20,035 nt of DNA from assembly GCA_002771615.1 (NCBI GenBank), contig PCSD01000009.1, positions 1 to 20,035 on the forward strand, read 5' to 3'. The DNA comes from Candidatus Falkowbacteria bacterium CG23_combo_of_CG06-09_8_20_14_all_49_15. GTDB lineage: Bacteria; Patescibacteriota; Patescibacteriia; Patescibacteriales; UM-FILTER-48-10. This document shows, in pieces, positions 6,084 through 14,000 of the stretch. Both the position numbers and the translations under genes were made by a program. Within the stretch, counting starts at the first letter, position 1, and each line of letters begins with the position of its first letter. A model generated the notes under the pieces. The model saw only the letters and a program-made list of their open reading frames with translations, was not told the DNA's origin and did not search any database.

Positions 6084-6965
6084 ATGAAAAATAGAAAAGT
6101 AAAATCGAATAGGGCACAGGCAGATTATTTTGAATTATTGGTTTGCCAGTATATTTGTCATTTGTATAACATTACTTTTTCTTATAGCAAAGATTTGGCA
6201 GAACTCTCCAACAAAATACTATCTTTGCCAAGTGGCACGGCGCGATTGAAATTACAAAATGACAATTTTATAAAAATTCAGCCGAAAATTAAGGAAATTT
6301 TAGATTATGAGATAAATCAAAAAGGGAAAGTAATAAATGTTATTTGGGTAGGTAGAAACTTATTAATTGAGACTACTTCAGATGTTGATGCTGAACATAT
6401 CAGCAGGTTGAAAACAAGATTTTCCATAAAATCAATAGCTAATACCGGCATCGGAACATTAAAAAATCTTGGGGCACGACAAATTAAAAAATATTTGGGA
6501 GTCGATTTTTCAAATGATTACAAAAAAATGTGGGAAGAATTAAGAAATTATTTAAATGATTTTACTTCTTCGCAAGATCAAATTAAAAAGAAAGTACAGA
6601 GAAATCAAAAATTATTAAAATGGGCTACAGATAGCGGCAAGAAATATCAAATCGTTCTAAATGAATTATGCTATAAAAGTTTCAACTCTCTTTTTCTAAA
6701 TCAGAAAATTGATTTTTTGAATTTTATTACTGATTGCAACGACGATAATTTGTATGTGATTATAGTGAATTCTATTGATGTGATAATTTATAAACCGGTT
6801 GAAAAAAATTTGAAGTTGATAAAAAATATTGAAGTTAGAAAAGATAAAATGACTAATGTGGGTTATACTATATTCGTTGATAATAAACCGACTTACAGAG
6901 TGCAAACTAACAATACTAATGGTATTGGCATAAGCGCATTTTGTCAGCGAATTTTTTGGGTATAG
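6084..6965 (+). CDS. Probable type II restriction endonuclease
   Basis: This 293-aa protein starts 2 nt after the methyltransferase stop and shares its AT-rich composition, so the pair reads as a mobile restriction-modification unit. I do not recognise the exact family. A candidate PD-(D/E)xK-type core is visible: hydrophobic strand VINVIWVGRN (83-92), acidic residues D100 and D102 in ETTSDVDAEH, then FSIKS with K116 and a downstream TLKNLGARQIKKYLG. A lysine in an 'SIKS' strand after a 'SDV' turn is a pattern seen in several type II enzymes. The rest is lysine/asparagine-rich and helical. The inference rests mainly on position next to the methyltransferase. It could also be another partner protein of the methylase. 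Confidence 0.7.
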   Translation: MKNRKVKSNRAQADYFELLVCQYICHLYNITFSYSKDLAELSNKILSLPSGTARLKLQNDNFIKIQPKIKEILDYEINQKGKVINVIWVGRNLLIETTSDVDAEHISRLKTRFSIKSIANTGIGTLKNLGARQIKKYLGVDFSNDYKKMWEELRNYLNDFTSSQDQIKKKVQRNQKLLKWATDSGKKYQIVLNELCYKSFNSLFLNQKIDFLNFITDCNDDNLYVIIVNSIDVIIYKPVEKNLKLIKNIEVRKDKMTNVGYTIFVDNKPTYRVQTNNTNGIGISAFCQRIFWV

Positions 6966-7055
6966 CGCCGGCTGGCCAGTTTGATCGGACGAAATCAGGT
7001 AGCGGCGTAAAGCGCGGTTGGGTGTGAAAATATTTTTTCTATAAGTTAGCGAAGC

Positions 7056-7076
7056 GACACCTTTGGGGTGTTTCTT
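7056..7076 (+). terminator. Weak terminator-like hairpin after the restriction genes
   Basis: ACACC (7057-7061) pairs with GGTGT (7067-7071) around a 5-nt loop, followed by TTTCTT and further T-rich sequence. The stem is short. It lies in the 6966-7167 gap, which otherwise shows no gene. Confidence 0.35.
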
Positions 7077-7167
7077 ATATTATTTATTTTTGTTTGACTA
7101 AGTTTTGTTTGTTTCGCTCAAAAAAGGTCCGCGTATTTTCAAACAAAGCGCACAATTTTTCAAATCA

Positions 7168-7191
7168 AAAAAGCCGCCTACGCGGCTTTTT
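7168..7191. terminator. Bidirectional terminator between convergent units
   Basis: GCCGC (7173-7177) pairs with GCGGC (7182-7186) around CTAC. The stem extends through AAAAA/TTTTT on the outside, giving T-runs on both strands. It lies 24 nt past the DHH gene stop (minus strand) and downstream of the restriction genes (plus strand), serving both directions. Confidence 0.85.
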
Positions 7192-7214
7192 CATATTGTA
7201 AAATCGGACCAGGA

Positions 7215-8360
7215 TTAGATCGGCATTTTTTCCATCTTATCCTTGATGGCGGCAATCACTTCCTTTTCCGCTTCCGCCAGGGGCAGGGGAGAACCGGCCG
7301 TAGCCAGGCTGGCGGATCCGATTGGGGCGTATTCCTTGGCCAGCATCAGGACATTGATGTTTTTGACGGCGCTGATGATCATTTGCGTGCTTTCGGCGGA
7401 CGCGGTCTCATAAAAAATAATCACAGTTTTGGCTTCCGGCAGGCTGATGATCAGCTCGTCAATCGCTTCCGCGATGTCATCTTCGCCGGCGCCGGTTTTT
7501 TCAAAATCGGCGCGGGTCAGAACGGACCAGACCAATTTGCCGGAAACTGCTTCGTTTAGACGGGCGAGGATCCGGCCCCAGAGTTTTAGCACGGCGAGCG
7601 GACGCGAACGGTACAAACGGTTGGCGATCTCCTCGCGCCGGCCGCCCATCGCCATCAATTGCGAGGCCACGGACAGGGATTGGGGCGTGATATTCTGGGT
7701 TTTGAAGTTGCGAGTTTCCGCGATCAAGCCGAAGAGCAGGCAAGTGGCGATATCTTCGTCAATCACGGACCGGTCATAGTCGCAGAGCAGGTTGAAGACG
7801 ATTTCCGCCGTCGCGACGGCCGTGATATCCACCAGGTTGATCTGGCCGTATTCTTCATTGGCTGAATGGCAGTCAATATTCACAACCGGCACTTGGTAGA
7901 AAAATTCCGGATTAGCCGTATAAATGCCGCCCAAGGCCTCAATGTCCGGCGTGCCGGCAATGATGATCAAGTCATATCCGTAATCGCCGGCGCGGGCGGA
8001 AACATCGGTCGGGGAAAAAAAGCCTTCCTTGGGCGTGATGATGAAATCCAGGGCGTTGTCATTCTTGACGTACTTCACTTGCCCGACTTTGGCTTTGTCG
8101 GTCTTCAAGGAGATGACGAATTGCCGCCGGTTTTTGATGGTATTTTCAATGGCGTTGCAAGACGGCAGAAAAGCGCAAAGTTTTTCCGCGTTCAGCTTTT
8201 TTTCCGCCGTCAGGGTGACATTTTTGCCGAGCTGGCGCAGAAAAAGATAAAGCGCCAGCGCCGAAGCCAGCGCGTCGCTGTCCCAATTGCGGCCGAAAGA
8301 AATCAGAATCCGGCCGGATTTTTTGATCCGTTCAAAAATTTGCTGGCTTTGCGAAAGCAT
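7215..8360 (-). CDS. Divergent DHH-family phosphoesterase (NrnA-like)
   Basis: This 381-aa protein follows the layout of DHH/DHHA1 phosphoesterases, which include nanoRNases and PAP phosphatases that use Mn2+. The N-terminal GRILISFGRNWDSDALASAL (16-35) corresponds to the 'xPDGDAxGSAL' metal site and keeps D27 and D29. The acidic residue in IIAGTPDIEALG (133-144) is the third motif. The family-naming DHH motif is replaced by D163-C164-H165 in VVNIDCHSANEEYGQINLVD. The C-terminal part is shorter than usual, and the glycine-rich GGGH motif of DHHA1 domains is not visible. Activity is therefore uncertain; it may be a divergent nuclease or a degenerate paralogue. It has its own promoter and terminator. 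Confidence 0.75.
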   Translation of the reverse strand: MLSQSQQIFERIKKSGRILISFGRNWDSDALASALALYLFLRQLGKNVTLTAEKKLNAEKLCAFLPSCNAIENTIKNRRQFVISLKTDKAKVGQVKYVKNDNALDFIITPKEGFFSPTDVSARAGDYGYDLIIIAGTPDIEALGGIYTANPEFFYQVPVVNIDCHSANEEYGQINLVDITAVATAEIVFNLLCDYDRSVIDEDIATCLLFGLIAETRNFKTQNITPQSLSVASQLMAMGGRREEIANRLYRSRPLAVLKLWGRILARLNEAVSGKLVWSVLTRADFEKTGAGEDDIAEAIDELIISLPEAKTVIIFYETASAESTQMIISAVKNINVLMLAKEYAPIGSASLATAGSPLPLAEAEKEVIAAIKDKMEKMPI

Positions 8361-8403
8361 AGTCGGAAGTTTTTTTGCGCTGTTTGAGATTTATAACATT
8401 GCT

Positions 8404-8432
8404 ACTTTATATAATAAAATTTCCGTTGTCAA
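8404..8432 (-). promoter_or_regulatory. Promoter of the DHH phosphoesterase gene
   Basis: On the minus strand a consensus TTGACA (8427-8432) precedes TAAAGT (8404-8409) at 17 bp, or TATAAA (8406-8411) at 15 bp. It lies about 45 bp before the start codon. A second TTGACA at 8441-8446 (minus) lies just upstream. Confidence 0.55.
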
Positions 8433-8445
8433 GCAGTTTTGTCAA

Positions 8446-8476
8446 GTCCGGCGGCGCTTGGTTTTTGCGCCCGGAC
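8446..8476. other. GC-rich inverted repeat upstream of the DHH promoter
   Basis: GTCCG (8446-8450) and GGCGC (8453-8457) pair with GCGCC (8467-8471) and CGGAC (8472-8476), interrupted by a two-base bulge, around a 9-nt loop. It sits between the terminator of the membrane-protein gene and the -35 box of the DHH gene. A role as regulator site or a second weak terminator is possible. Confidence 0.35.
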
Positions 8477-8489
8477 CCATGAGACCATG

Positions 8490-8529
8490 TAAAAACAAAA
8501 ACCGCTATCGCGCGAGCGCTAAAGCGGTT
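8490..8529 (-). terminator. Intrinsic terminator of the small membrane-protein gene
   Basis: Read on the minus strand AACCGCT (from 8529) pairs with AGCGGTT (to 8500) across a 16-nt GC-rich loop, followed by TTTTTGTTTTT. It lies about 50 nt beyond the stop at 8578. Confidence 0.8.
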
Positions 8530-8577
8530 ATGTCTTTCGGACGCCAGCCGAGCCGGGCGGAAAAGGGCCGTTGTTGG

Positions 8578-8913
8578 TCATACGGTTTTCGGCTGTTTTC
8601 CAGCCGGACGCTTCCGGCTGGCCAGCCAAGTGCTCAGCGCCGTGCCCAGGGCGCAACCGAGCGCGTAGAGCAGGACCAGGCGCCAATCGCCGAGCTTGGT
8701 GGCCACGCGGGAGAGCGCATAGTACCAGATGAAGATATTGACGATCGTGACCAGGCCGCTCATCAAGACGCGTGCGTCCGCCACCATTTTCGTCCAGCCG
8801 GCCAACACGAGCATTTCCGCGATGCCGATCAGAAAAAGGTTTTTAAGGTTTTCTTTGTTCAGTCTGATTAAAAAGATTTTGACCTTAAAAATCAAAATGC
8901 CCCCAACGGCCAA
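8578..8913 (-). CDS. Small three-helix membrane protein, DUF5698/UPF0316-like
   Basis: This protein of about 111 aa has three hydrophobic segments (about residues 25-40, 50-68 and 78-97) and a short basic tail (SRKRPAGKQPKTV). The middle and last segments, VTIVNIFIWYYALSRV and LLYALGCALGTALS, resemble the conserved core of DUF5698/UPF0316 membrane proteins, whose function is unknown. Full-length members usually also carry a cytoplasmic DUF2179 domain, absent here. The frame opens with a TTG codon at 8911-8913 without a Shine-Dalgarno. Another TTG five codons later is equally possible, so the start is uncertain. It is a single-gene unit ended by the terminator at 8490-8529. Confidence 0.65.
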   Translation of the reverse strand: MAVGGILIFKVKIFLIRLNKENLKNLFLIGIAEMLVLAGWTKMVADARVLMSGLVTIVNIFIWYYALSRVATKLGDWRLVLLYALGCALGTALSTWLASRKRPAGKQPKTV

Positions 8914-8992
8914 GCGCGGAAAATGTCTTTTAATTAATTATATTTTAAATTACCAAGCGATATTTCGCCAAGTCCGTATTTTTCAAAATGAT

Positions 8993-9021
8993 TTGACATC
9001 AGGGCCGCTTTCCGTTAAATT
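8993..9021 (+). promoter_or_regulatory. Promoter of the M14-S66 carboxypeptidase gene
   Basis: Consensus TTGACA (8993-8998) is followed after 17 bp by TAAATT (9016-9021). The predicted start of transcription near 9028 puts a hairpin at the very 5' end of the mRNA. Confidence 0.6.
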
Positions 9022-9030
9022 ATAAGCAGG

Positions 9031-9052
9031 CCTGGAAAGGATTTTCCCCAGG
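9031..9052 (+). other. Stem-loop at the 5' end of the carboxypeptidase mRNA
   Basis: CCTGG (9031-9035) pairs with CCAGG (9048-9052), and AAA (9036-9038) with TTT (9043-9045), with two bulged C residues and a GGAT loop. TTTTATTG follows. It could protect the mRNA end or act as a weak attenuator. Confidence 0.35.
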
Positions 9053-9067
9053 TTTTATTGATATGAT

Positions 9068-10978
9068 ATGGACAAAAATAACGCATTATCATCCGTTCGT
9101 CCGTTGTTCAGCGCGGCCGAATACCAGGTCAGGCTGAAAGAAAAAGTCCGGCGCCGGTCGGATCTGCTTTGGTCCGAATACCCCTTGGCTTACCAGGCGG
9201 GCGGATATTTTCTCATCAAGATCAAATCCAAGGATATCGGCCCGGAAGACGACATCCTGCTTTTGCGCGCCGGCATTCACGGCGAAGAAAGCGCCGGCCC
9301 GTTGTCTATCCTGGAACATTTTGAAGAAATCGTTGATTATGCCCACAAGAACCGGCTCAAGCTGATCATCTTTCCCCTTGGCAACCCTTCCGGCTTTGAA
9401 AAGGGAACACGTTATAACATTGACGGCGAACAGCCGAACAATGATTTTGTCCGCTATGAATTACCAGATGGCAAACTGGTTGATTTTGTCCGCACGGACC
9501 GGGAATTCAAGCGCTGGCATTGGGCAATTGATAAAAAAATTCCGCTCTCCCGGGAAAATGAATTGATGGCGAAAGTTTTACGCAAGGAGCCGCTGGCGCA
9601 GATCACCGCCTGTCTGGATTTGCATGAAGATAAGATAACCGAAGCCGCGCGTCCGGCTTTCTATCAATACGGTTTTGGCGATTTAAATTGTTATGGGTCC
9701 ATACTAGTACAATTAAAAAAAATCGCGCCTTTATATAAAAGCCGTTTTATTAAGGCTGGTCTACCCTTTAAAGTGAAAAGCGATCGCAAAGGCTTCGTGG
9801 TCATCAATGACGGCACCTTGGGCGATTTGTTTTTCCGTTTGGGCGCGCGCTACAGCCTGACGCCGGAAATCGTCGGCGCTTTGCCCTTGGACAAAGCCAT
9901 CCGCGCCATGCTGATCTGGATTAAGGGCATAATTGACCTGGCCCGTCCGCCGGAGCGGCCCGCCGTCTTGGATTACCGCGCCCTCTGCCCGAAGAAGATT
10001 ACGCCCTTGTCGCGCGTCCACTTCATCCACACTTCTTCACCGGTGGAAAAGAGCGATTGGCAGACATTCCAGAAAGCGCTCGCCGGCCTGGAAAAGCAAT
10101 TCATCAATTTTAAGATTTTTCCGGTCAAAAAATCCGAACTTGACCCCCGTTATCTGGCGGCGTCGGAAAAAGAGCGTCTGGAAAAATTCCGGCGGGCGAG
10201 GAAAAAAGTGGATTGGCTTGCCCCGATTTACGGCGGCACCGGCTGTGTCGACCTGGTGAGGAAGCTCACCGAGGAGGATCTGGCGAAAATCCGGAAGAAC
10301 CGGCCGGTCGTGAACGGCTTTAGCGACACCACCATCCTGGTCAATTATCTATATCTAAAACTGAAACTCATCGGCTTCATTTATAGCAATACCTGCGGAT
10401 TGCTGGAGGCGGATAACAGCCGGACTTTTTTTGACGTCATCATGGGGCGGCGCACGGAACTCTCCTTTGTTGATCCGGCCAGCCGCTGGCTCGGCGACAA
10501 ACCGAAAAGGAAGATTGAGGGCATCGCTTTGGGCGGCACCGGTTCGTCTTTTTTGGAGATGATCAATGTCCTGGATATGCGCGTCAAGACTTGGAAGCCG
10601 TATATCCTGTTTTTTGAGGATATTGAAGTGGACTTGGAAGACTTGCACCGCGTCATCGTGGCCATGGATGAAAAAGGCATTTTCCGCAATATCCGCGCCT
10701 TGGTCATCGGCCGGATTGACGACCGGAAAATCGCCATGAATTTCCGGCGCTTGAACCGCATTTTCGGCGGCGGGCAGGAATCGCCGCATGCCGTCTTCCG
10801 CTATCTGCTCCAGCCCGTCATAACCGCGCGCGCCAAAGCCAAGGATCCGCTTTATATCCTGAAAATCAGCAATTTCGGCCATGGCGTGAAAAAAAGTCCT
10901 TTGCTGATTCCCGTCGGCGGCCGCGCGTCCATCAGTCCGGACGGCCGGATTGATTTTCCCGGGCCATTCGTGGCTTGA
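9068..10978 (+). CDS. Fusion of M14-like zinc carboxypeptidase and S66 LD-carboxypeptidase
   Basis: This 636-aa protein holds two peptidase folds. The N-terminal part (about 30-295) has the M14/AstE-like zinc site: H71 and E74 in GIHGEESAGP, H186 in CLDLHEDK, the substrate-type NPSGFEKGTRYN (106-117) and the likely catalytic Glu in LTPEI (E267). The C-terminal part (about 312-636) matches S66 LD-carboxypeptidases: YGGTG (388-392), NGFSDTT (416-422), E517 in FFEDIE, and H605 in NFGHGVKKSPLLIPVGG. S66 enzymes trim murein tetrapeptides or cleave microcin C7 analogues. At the serine-nucleophile position I see Cys393/Val394 rather than an obvious Ser, so that half may be altered. No signal peptide is visible, suggesting cytoplasmic recycling of wall peptides. 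The out-of-frame ATG at 9063 is rejected as start. Confidence 0.85.
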   Translation: MDKNNALSSVRPLFSAAEYQVRLKEKVRRRSDLLWSEYPLAYQAGGYFLIKIKSKDIGPEDDILLLRAGIHGEESAGPLSILEHFEEIVDYAHKNRLKLIIFPLGNPSGFEKGTRYNIDGEQPNNDFVRYELPDGKLVDFVRTDREFKRWHWAIDKKIPLSRENELMAKVLRKEPLAQITACLDLHEDKITEAARPAFYQYGFGDLNCYGSILVQLKKIAPLYKSRFIKAGLPFKVKSDRKGFVVINDGTLGDLFFRLGARYSLTPEIVGALPLDKAIRAMLIWIKGIIDLARPPERPAVLDYRALCPKKITPLSRVHFIHTSSPVEKSDWQTFQKALAGLEKQFINFKIFPVKKSELDPRYLAASEKERLEKFRRARKKVDWLAPIYGGTGCVDLVRKLTEEDLAKIRKNRPVVNGFSDTTILVNYLYLKLKLIGFIYSNTCGLLEADNSRTFFDVIMGRRTELSFVDPASRWLGDKPKRKIEGIALGGTGSSFLEMINVLDMRVKTWKPYILFFEDIEVDLEDLHRVIVAMDEKGIFRNIRALVIGRIDDRKIAMNFRRLNRIFGGGQESPHAVFRYLLQPVITARAKAKDPLYILKISNFGHGVKKSPLLIPVGGRASISPDGRIDFPGPFVA

Positions 10979-10987
10979 CCTTTTTTT

Positions 10988-11041
10988 AAGCAATTATCCC
11001 CGGACAATAATTCGTTGCAGGATCCGGCCAATTGCTTTTTT
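10988..11041. terminator. Long hairpin terminator between carboxypeptidase and valS
   Basis: AAGCAATT (10988-10995) pairs with AATTGCTT (11030-11037), and an inner CCGGA/TCCGG stem closes the rest. Six T residues end the plus-strand side and a seven-T run at 10981-10987 flanks the other. It lies 10 nt past the carboxypeptidase stop. Confidence 0.75.
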
Positions 11042-11073
11042 AAAAAATATTTCTTGTTAATTTTTTATCTTTT

Positions 11074-14000
11074 ATGAACAAGCCATTGCCTCCGGCCTAT
11101 GAGCCGAAAGATTATGAAGAAGGAATCTACCGCCGCTGGGAGGAAAGCGGGTTCTTCAATCCTGACCGATTGCCGGTTCGGCCGGATGCGCCGGCTTATG
11201 CCATTGTCATGCCGCCGCCGAATGTAACCGGCACTTTGCATCTCGGGCACGCGAGCATGCTCACTATTGAAGATATTTTGATCCGCTTCCACCGTCTCTT
11301 GGGCGAAAGGACGCTCTGGTTGCCGGGCACGGACCATGCCGCCATCGCCACTCAGACTAAAGTGGAAAAACTTCTCAAGGCGGAAGGTTTGGACCGGCGC
11401 AAATTGGGACGAGAGGCTTTTTTGAAAAAAGTGGAGGAATTCGCCGTTGCTTCGCACGACACCATGACCAGGCAAATTCGGAAAATGGGTTCTTCCTGCG
11501 ATTGGTCGCGCGAAGCCTATACCTTGGATAAGACTCGCAGCCAGGCCGTGCGGTCGGTTTTCAAATTGATGTACGACGACGGCCTCATTTACCGCGGAGA
11601 GCGGATCGTCAATTGGTGTCCCCGCTGCCATTCCACGCTCGCCGACGACGAAGTTGAATACGAATCGCGGCCGGCGATTTTGTACACTTTCAAATACGAC
11701 GAGAATTTTCCCTGGCCGATCGCCACCACCCGGCCGGAAACCAAGCTGGGCGATACGGCAGTGGCTGTCAATCCGGCGGATCAACGCTATCAAGGATTGG
11801 TCGGCCAAAAATTATCGGCGGATTTTTTGGGCAGGCATCTTGATTTAAAAATAATCAGCGACGTCCAGATCGATCCCGCTTTCGGCACCGGCGCGGTCGG
11901 CGTAACCCCGGCCCATGCCCAGATTGATTGGCAGATAGCGGAAAAAAACGGTTTGCCGGCGATTAAAGTGATTGGCGAAGAAGGCCTCATTAGACCCGGT
12001 TTTGGCGAATTTAGCGGATTAACGGCGGTCGCGGCCCGTGATTTGATCGTCGCGAAATTAAAAGAACGCGGATTGATCATCAAAGAAGAACCAATAGAAA
12101 ACAATCTTTCTCTTTGTTACCGTTGCGGCACGGCCATTGAACCACTGCCTTCAAAACAATGGTTTATTGACGTGAACAAGAAATTGCCTGAATCCAAAAG
12201 CGCCCGCGCGCGTCAGTTAGCTTGGAGAGGTAAAAGTTTAAAAGAAGTCGCTTTGGATGTTGTTAAATCCGGGCAAGTGCGCATCATTCCGGAAAGGTTT
12301 GGAAAGAATTATTATCATTGGATGGAGAATTTGCGCGATTGGTGCATTTCCCGCCAGATTTGGTTCGGCCACCGCGTGCCGGTCTGGCATTCAAAACGGG
12401 GCAAGGTGGAACTGATCTTGGTGCGGCACGGTCAGACCGACTGGAATAAGGACGGGATTATGCAGGGGCAGACCGACATCCCTTTAAACGGCAACGGCCA
12501 GGAGAGCGCGGCCAAATTGGCGGCCAAGATCAGAGATGAGAAGTTTGATCTGATCATCACTTCGCCCCTGAAAAGAACGAGCGAAACAGCCAAGCTGTTG
12601 AATTCTTACCAGGTGCCTATCATTGAAGACGATCGCTTGAAAGAACGCTCGTACGGCCGCTTTGAAGGGCTGAAAACCGAAGAAATCCTCAAAGCCCATC
12701 CTGAAATCAAGACTTTCCAAGTGAACGGCTCAAATTATTGGATTGACGTGCCGACTGCGGAAACCTATGGACAGCTCAAGGCGCGGGTGATGGATTTTTT
12801 GGGCGAGGCCAAGAAAAAATACCAAGGAAAAAAAATCCTGGTGGTTTCGCACGGCGACACTTTGGATATGTTTTACGCCGCGCTGAACGATCTGCCGGAT
12901 GAAAAAGCCTACGGCCGCTTTTCCTTGAATATGCACCTTGAGCGCTATGCGCTTGAAACAGATGAGGTTTATGTCGGCCTGGCCGCGCCGGCCGCGGGCG
13001 GGGACTGGGAACAAGACGAGGATACGCTTGACACCTGGTTTTCTTCCGGCTTATGGACTTTTTCCACTTTGGCTAATCAGCCGGAGGAAATCATCATTAA
13101 AGACGGACAGCTCTCCATCAATAGCGAGGATTTCAAAAAATTCCATCCGACCGCGGTTTTGGAAACCGGCTATGACATCCTTTTTTTCTGGGTGGCGCGG
13201 ATGATTATCATGACCGTTTACGCGATTGGCGATATCCCTTTCCGCGATGTCTATCTGCACGGCCTGATCCGCGACGAGCAAGGACGGAAAATGAGCAAAT
13301 CGCTGGGCAATGTCATTGATCCTTTGGATATGACGGATAAGTACGGCGCGGACGCGGTCCGTTTAGCCCTGGTGAGCGGCGGCACGCCGGGCAATGACCT
13401 GAATGTCAACGAAAACAAGATCGCGGGCAGCCGCAATCTGGTCAACAAGCTCTGGAATATCGGCCGCTACCTGCTTGTCCGCCGGGAAACAGAACCGCCG
13501 GACAACGGTTCGGCTGTCAGCGAGACTCTGGCCGAGCGGTGGATCGCGCGAAAAATGAAAAATCTTATTGAGTCGCTCACGGCGGATTTGCTCGCTTACC
13601 GTTTTTCCGCGGCCGCGGAAACCTTGCGCGAATTCACCTGGAATGACCTGGCGGATTGGTACATTGAAGCGAGCAAATTTGAAAATAGCGCTTCGGCGGC
13701 CGTTCTCCAGCGCCGGCTGGGCCGCGACCTGCTTGTCCTTTGGCACCCTTTTCTGCCTTTTGTGACCGAGGTCTTGTGGCCGCATCACCGTTTGGACAGC
13801 GACTCCGAGCTGATCCTGGTCGCGGCCTGGCCCTTGGCCGCGGCCTACGATCAGTTCTTATCCGGCCAGCCGAATGTGCAAGCGGCTGATTTTTCCTTGA
13901 TCCAGGCAGTAATCATCGCCATCCGTAATCTGCGCGCGGAAAACAAGATTCCGCCCGCCCAGAAAGTCCGTGCCATCATTTACAGCGAAAAATACGCCGA

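Larger units (their letters stand above)
4632..6965 (+). other. AT-rich acquired restriction-modification cassette
   Basis: Base composition drops sharply just after the tRNA and recovers abruptly at the stop codon of the second gene, where GC-rich sequence resumes (tagcgccggctggccag). As a spot check, the 60 bases at 6661-6720 hold 13 G or C, against 34 in the 60 bases at 12841-12900. The block holds only a methyltransferase and its probable restriction enzyme and sits against the 3' end of a tRNA, a common integration site. I found no second copy of the tRNA 3' end at the right edge and no integrase, so the insertion mechanism is unknown. Confidence 0.7.

Noticed and set aside
6961..7030. 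Possible duplicated tRNA 3' end (attachment site) at the right edge of the restriction cassette
   Set aside because: The GC-rich sequence here contains GCGCCGG and CTGGCCAG, but it does not match the T arm or acceptor end of the tRNA over a meaningful length.
10355..10993. Minus-strand open frame of about 212 codons opposite the S66 domain
   Set aside because: It overlaps the intact S66 motifs and the terminator at 10988; its composition is that of a reverse-strand shadow.
11065..11808. Minus-strand open frame of about 247 codons opposite the start of valS
   Set aside because: It lies antisense to the highly conserved HLGH and editing regions of ValRS, with no promoter or family motif of its own.
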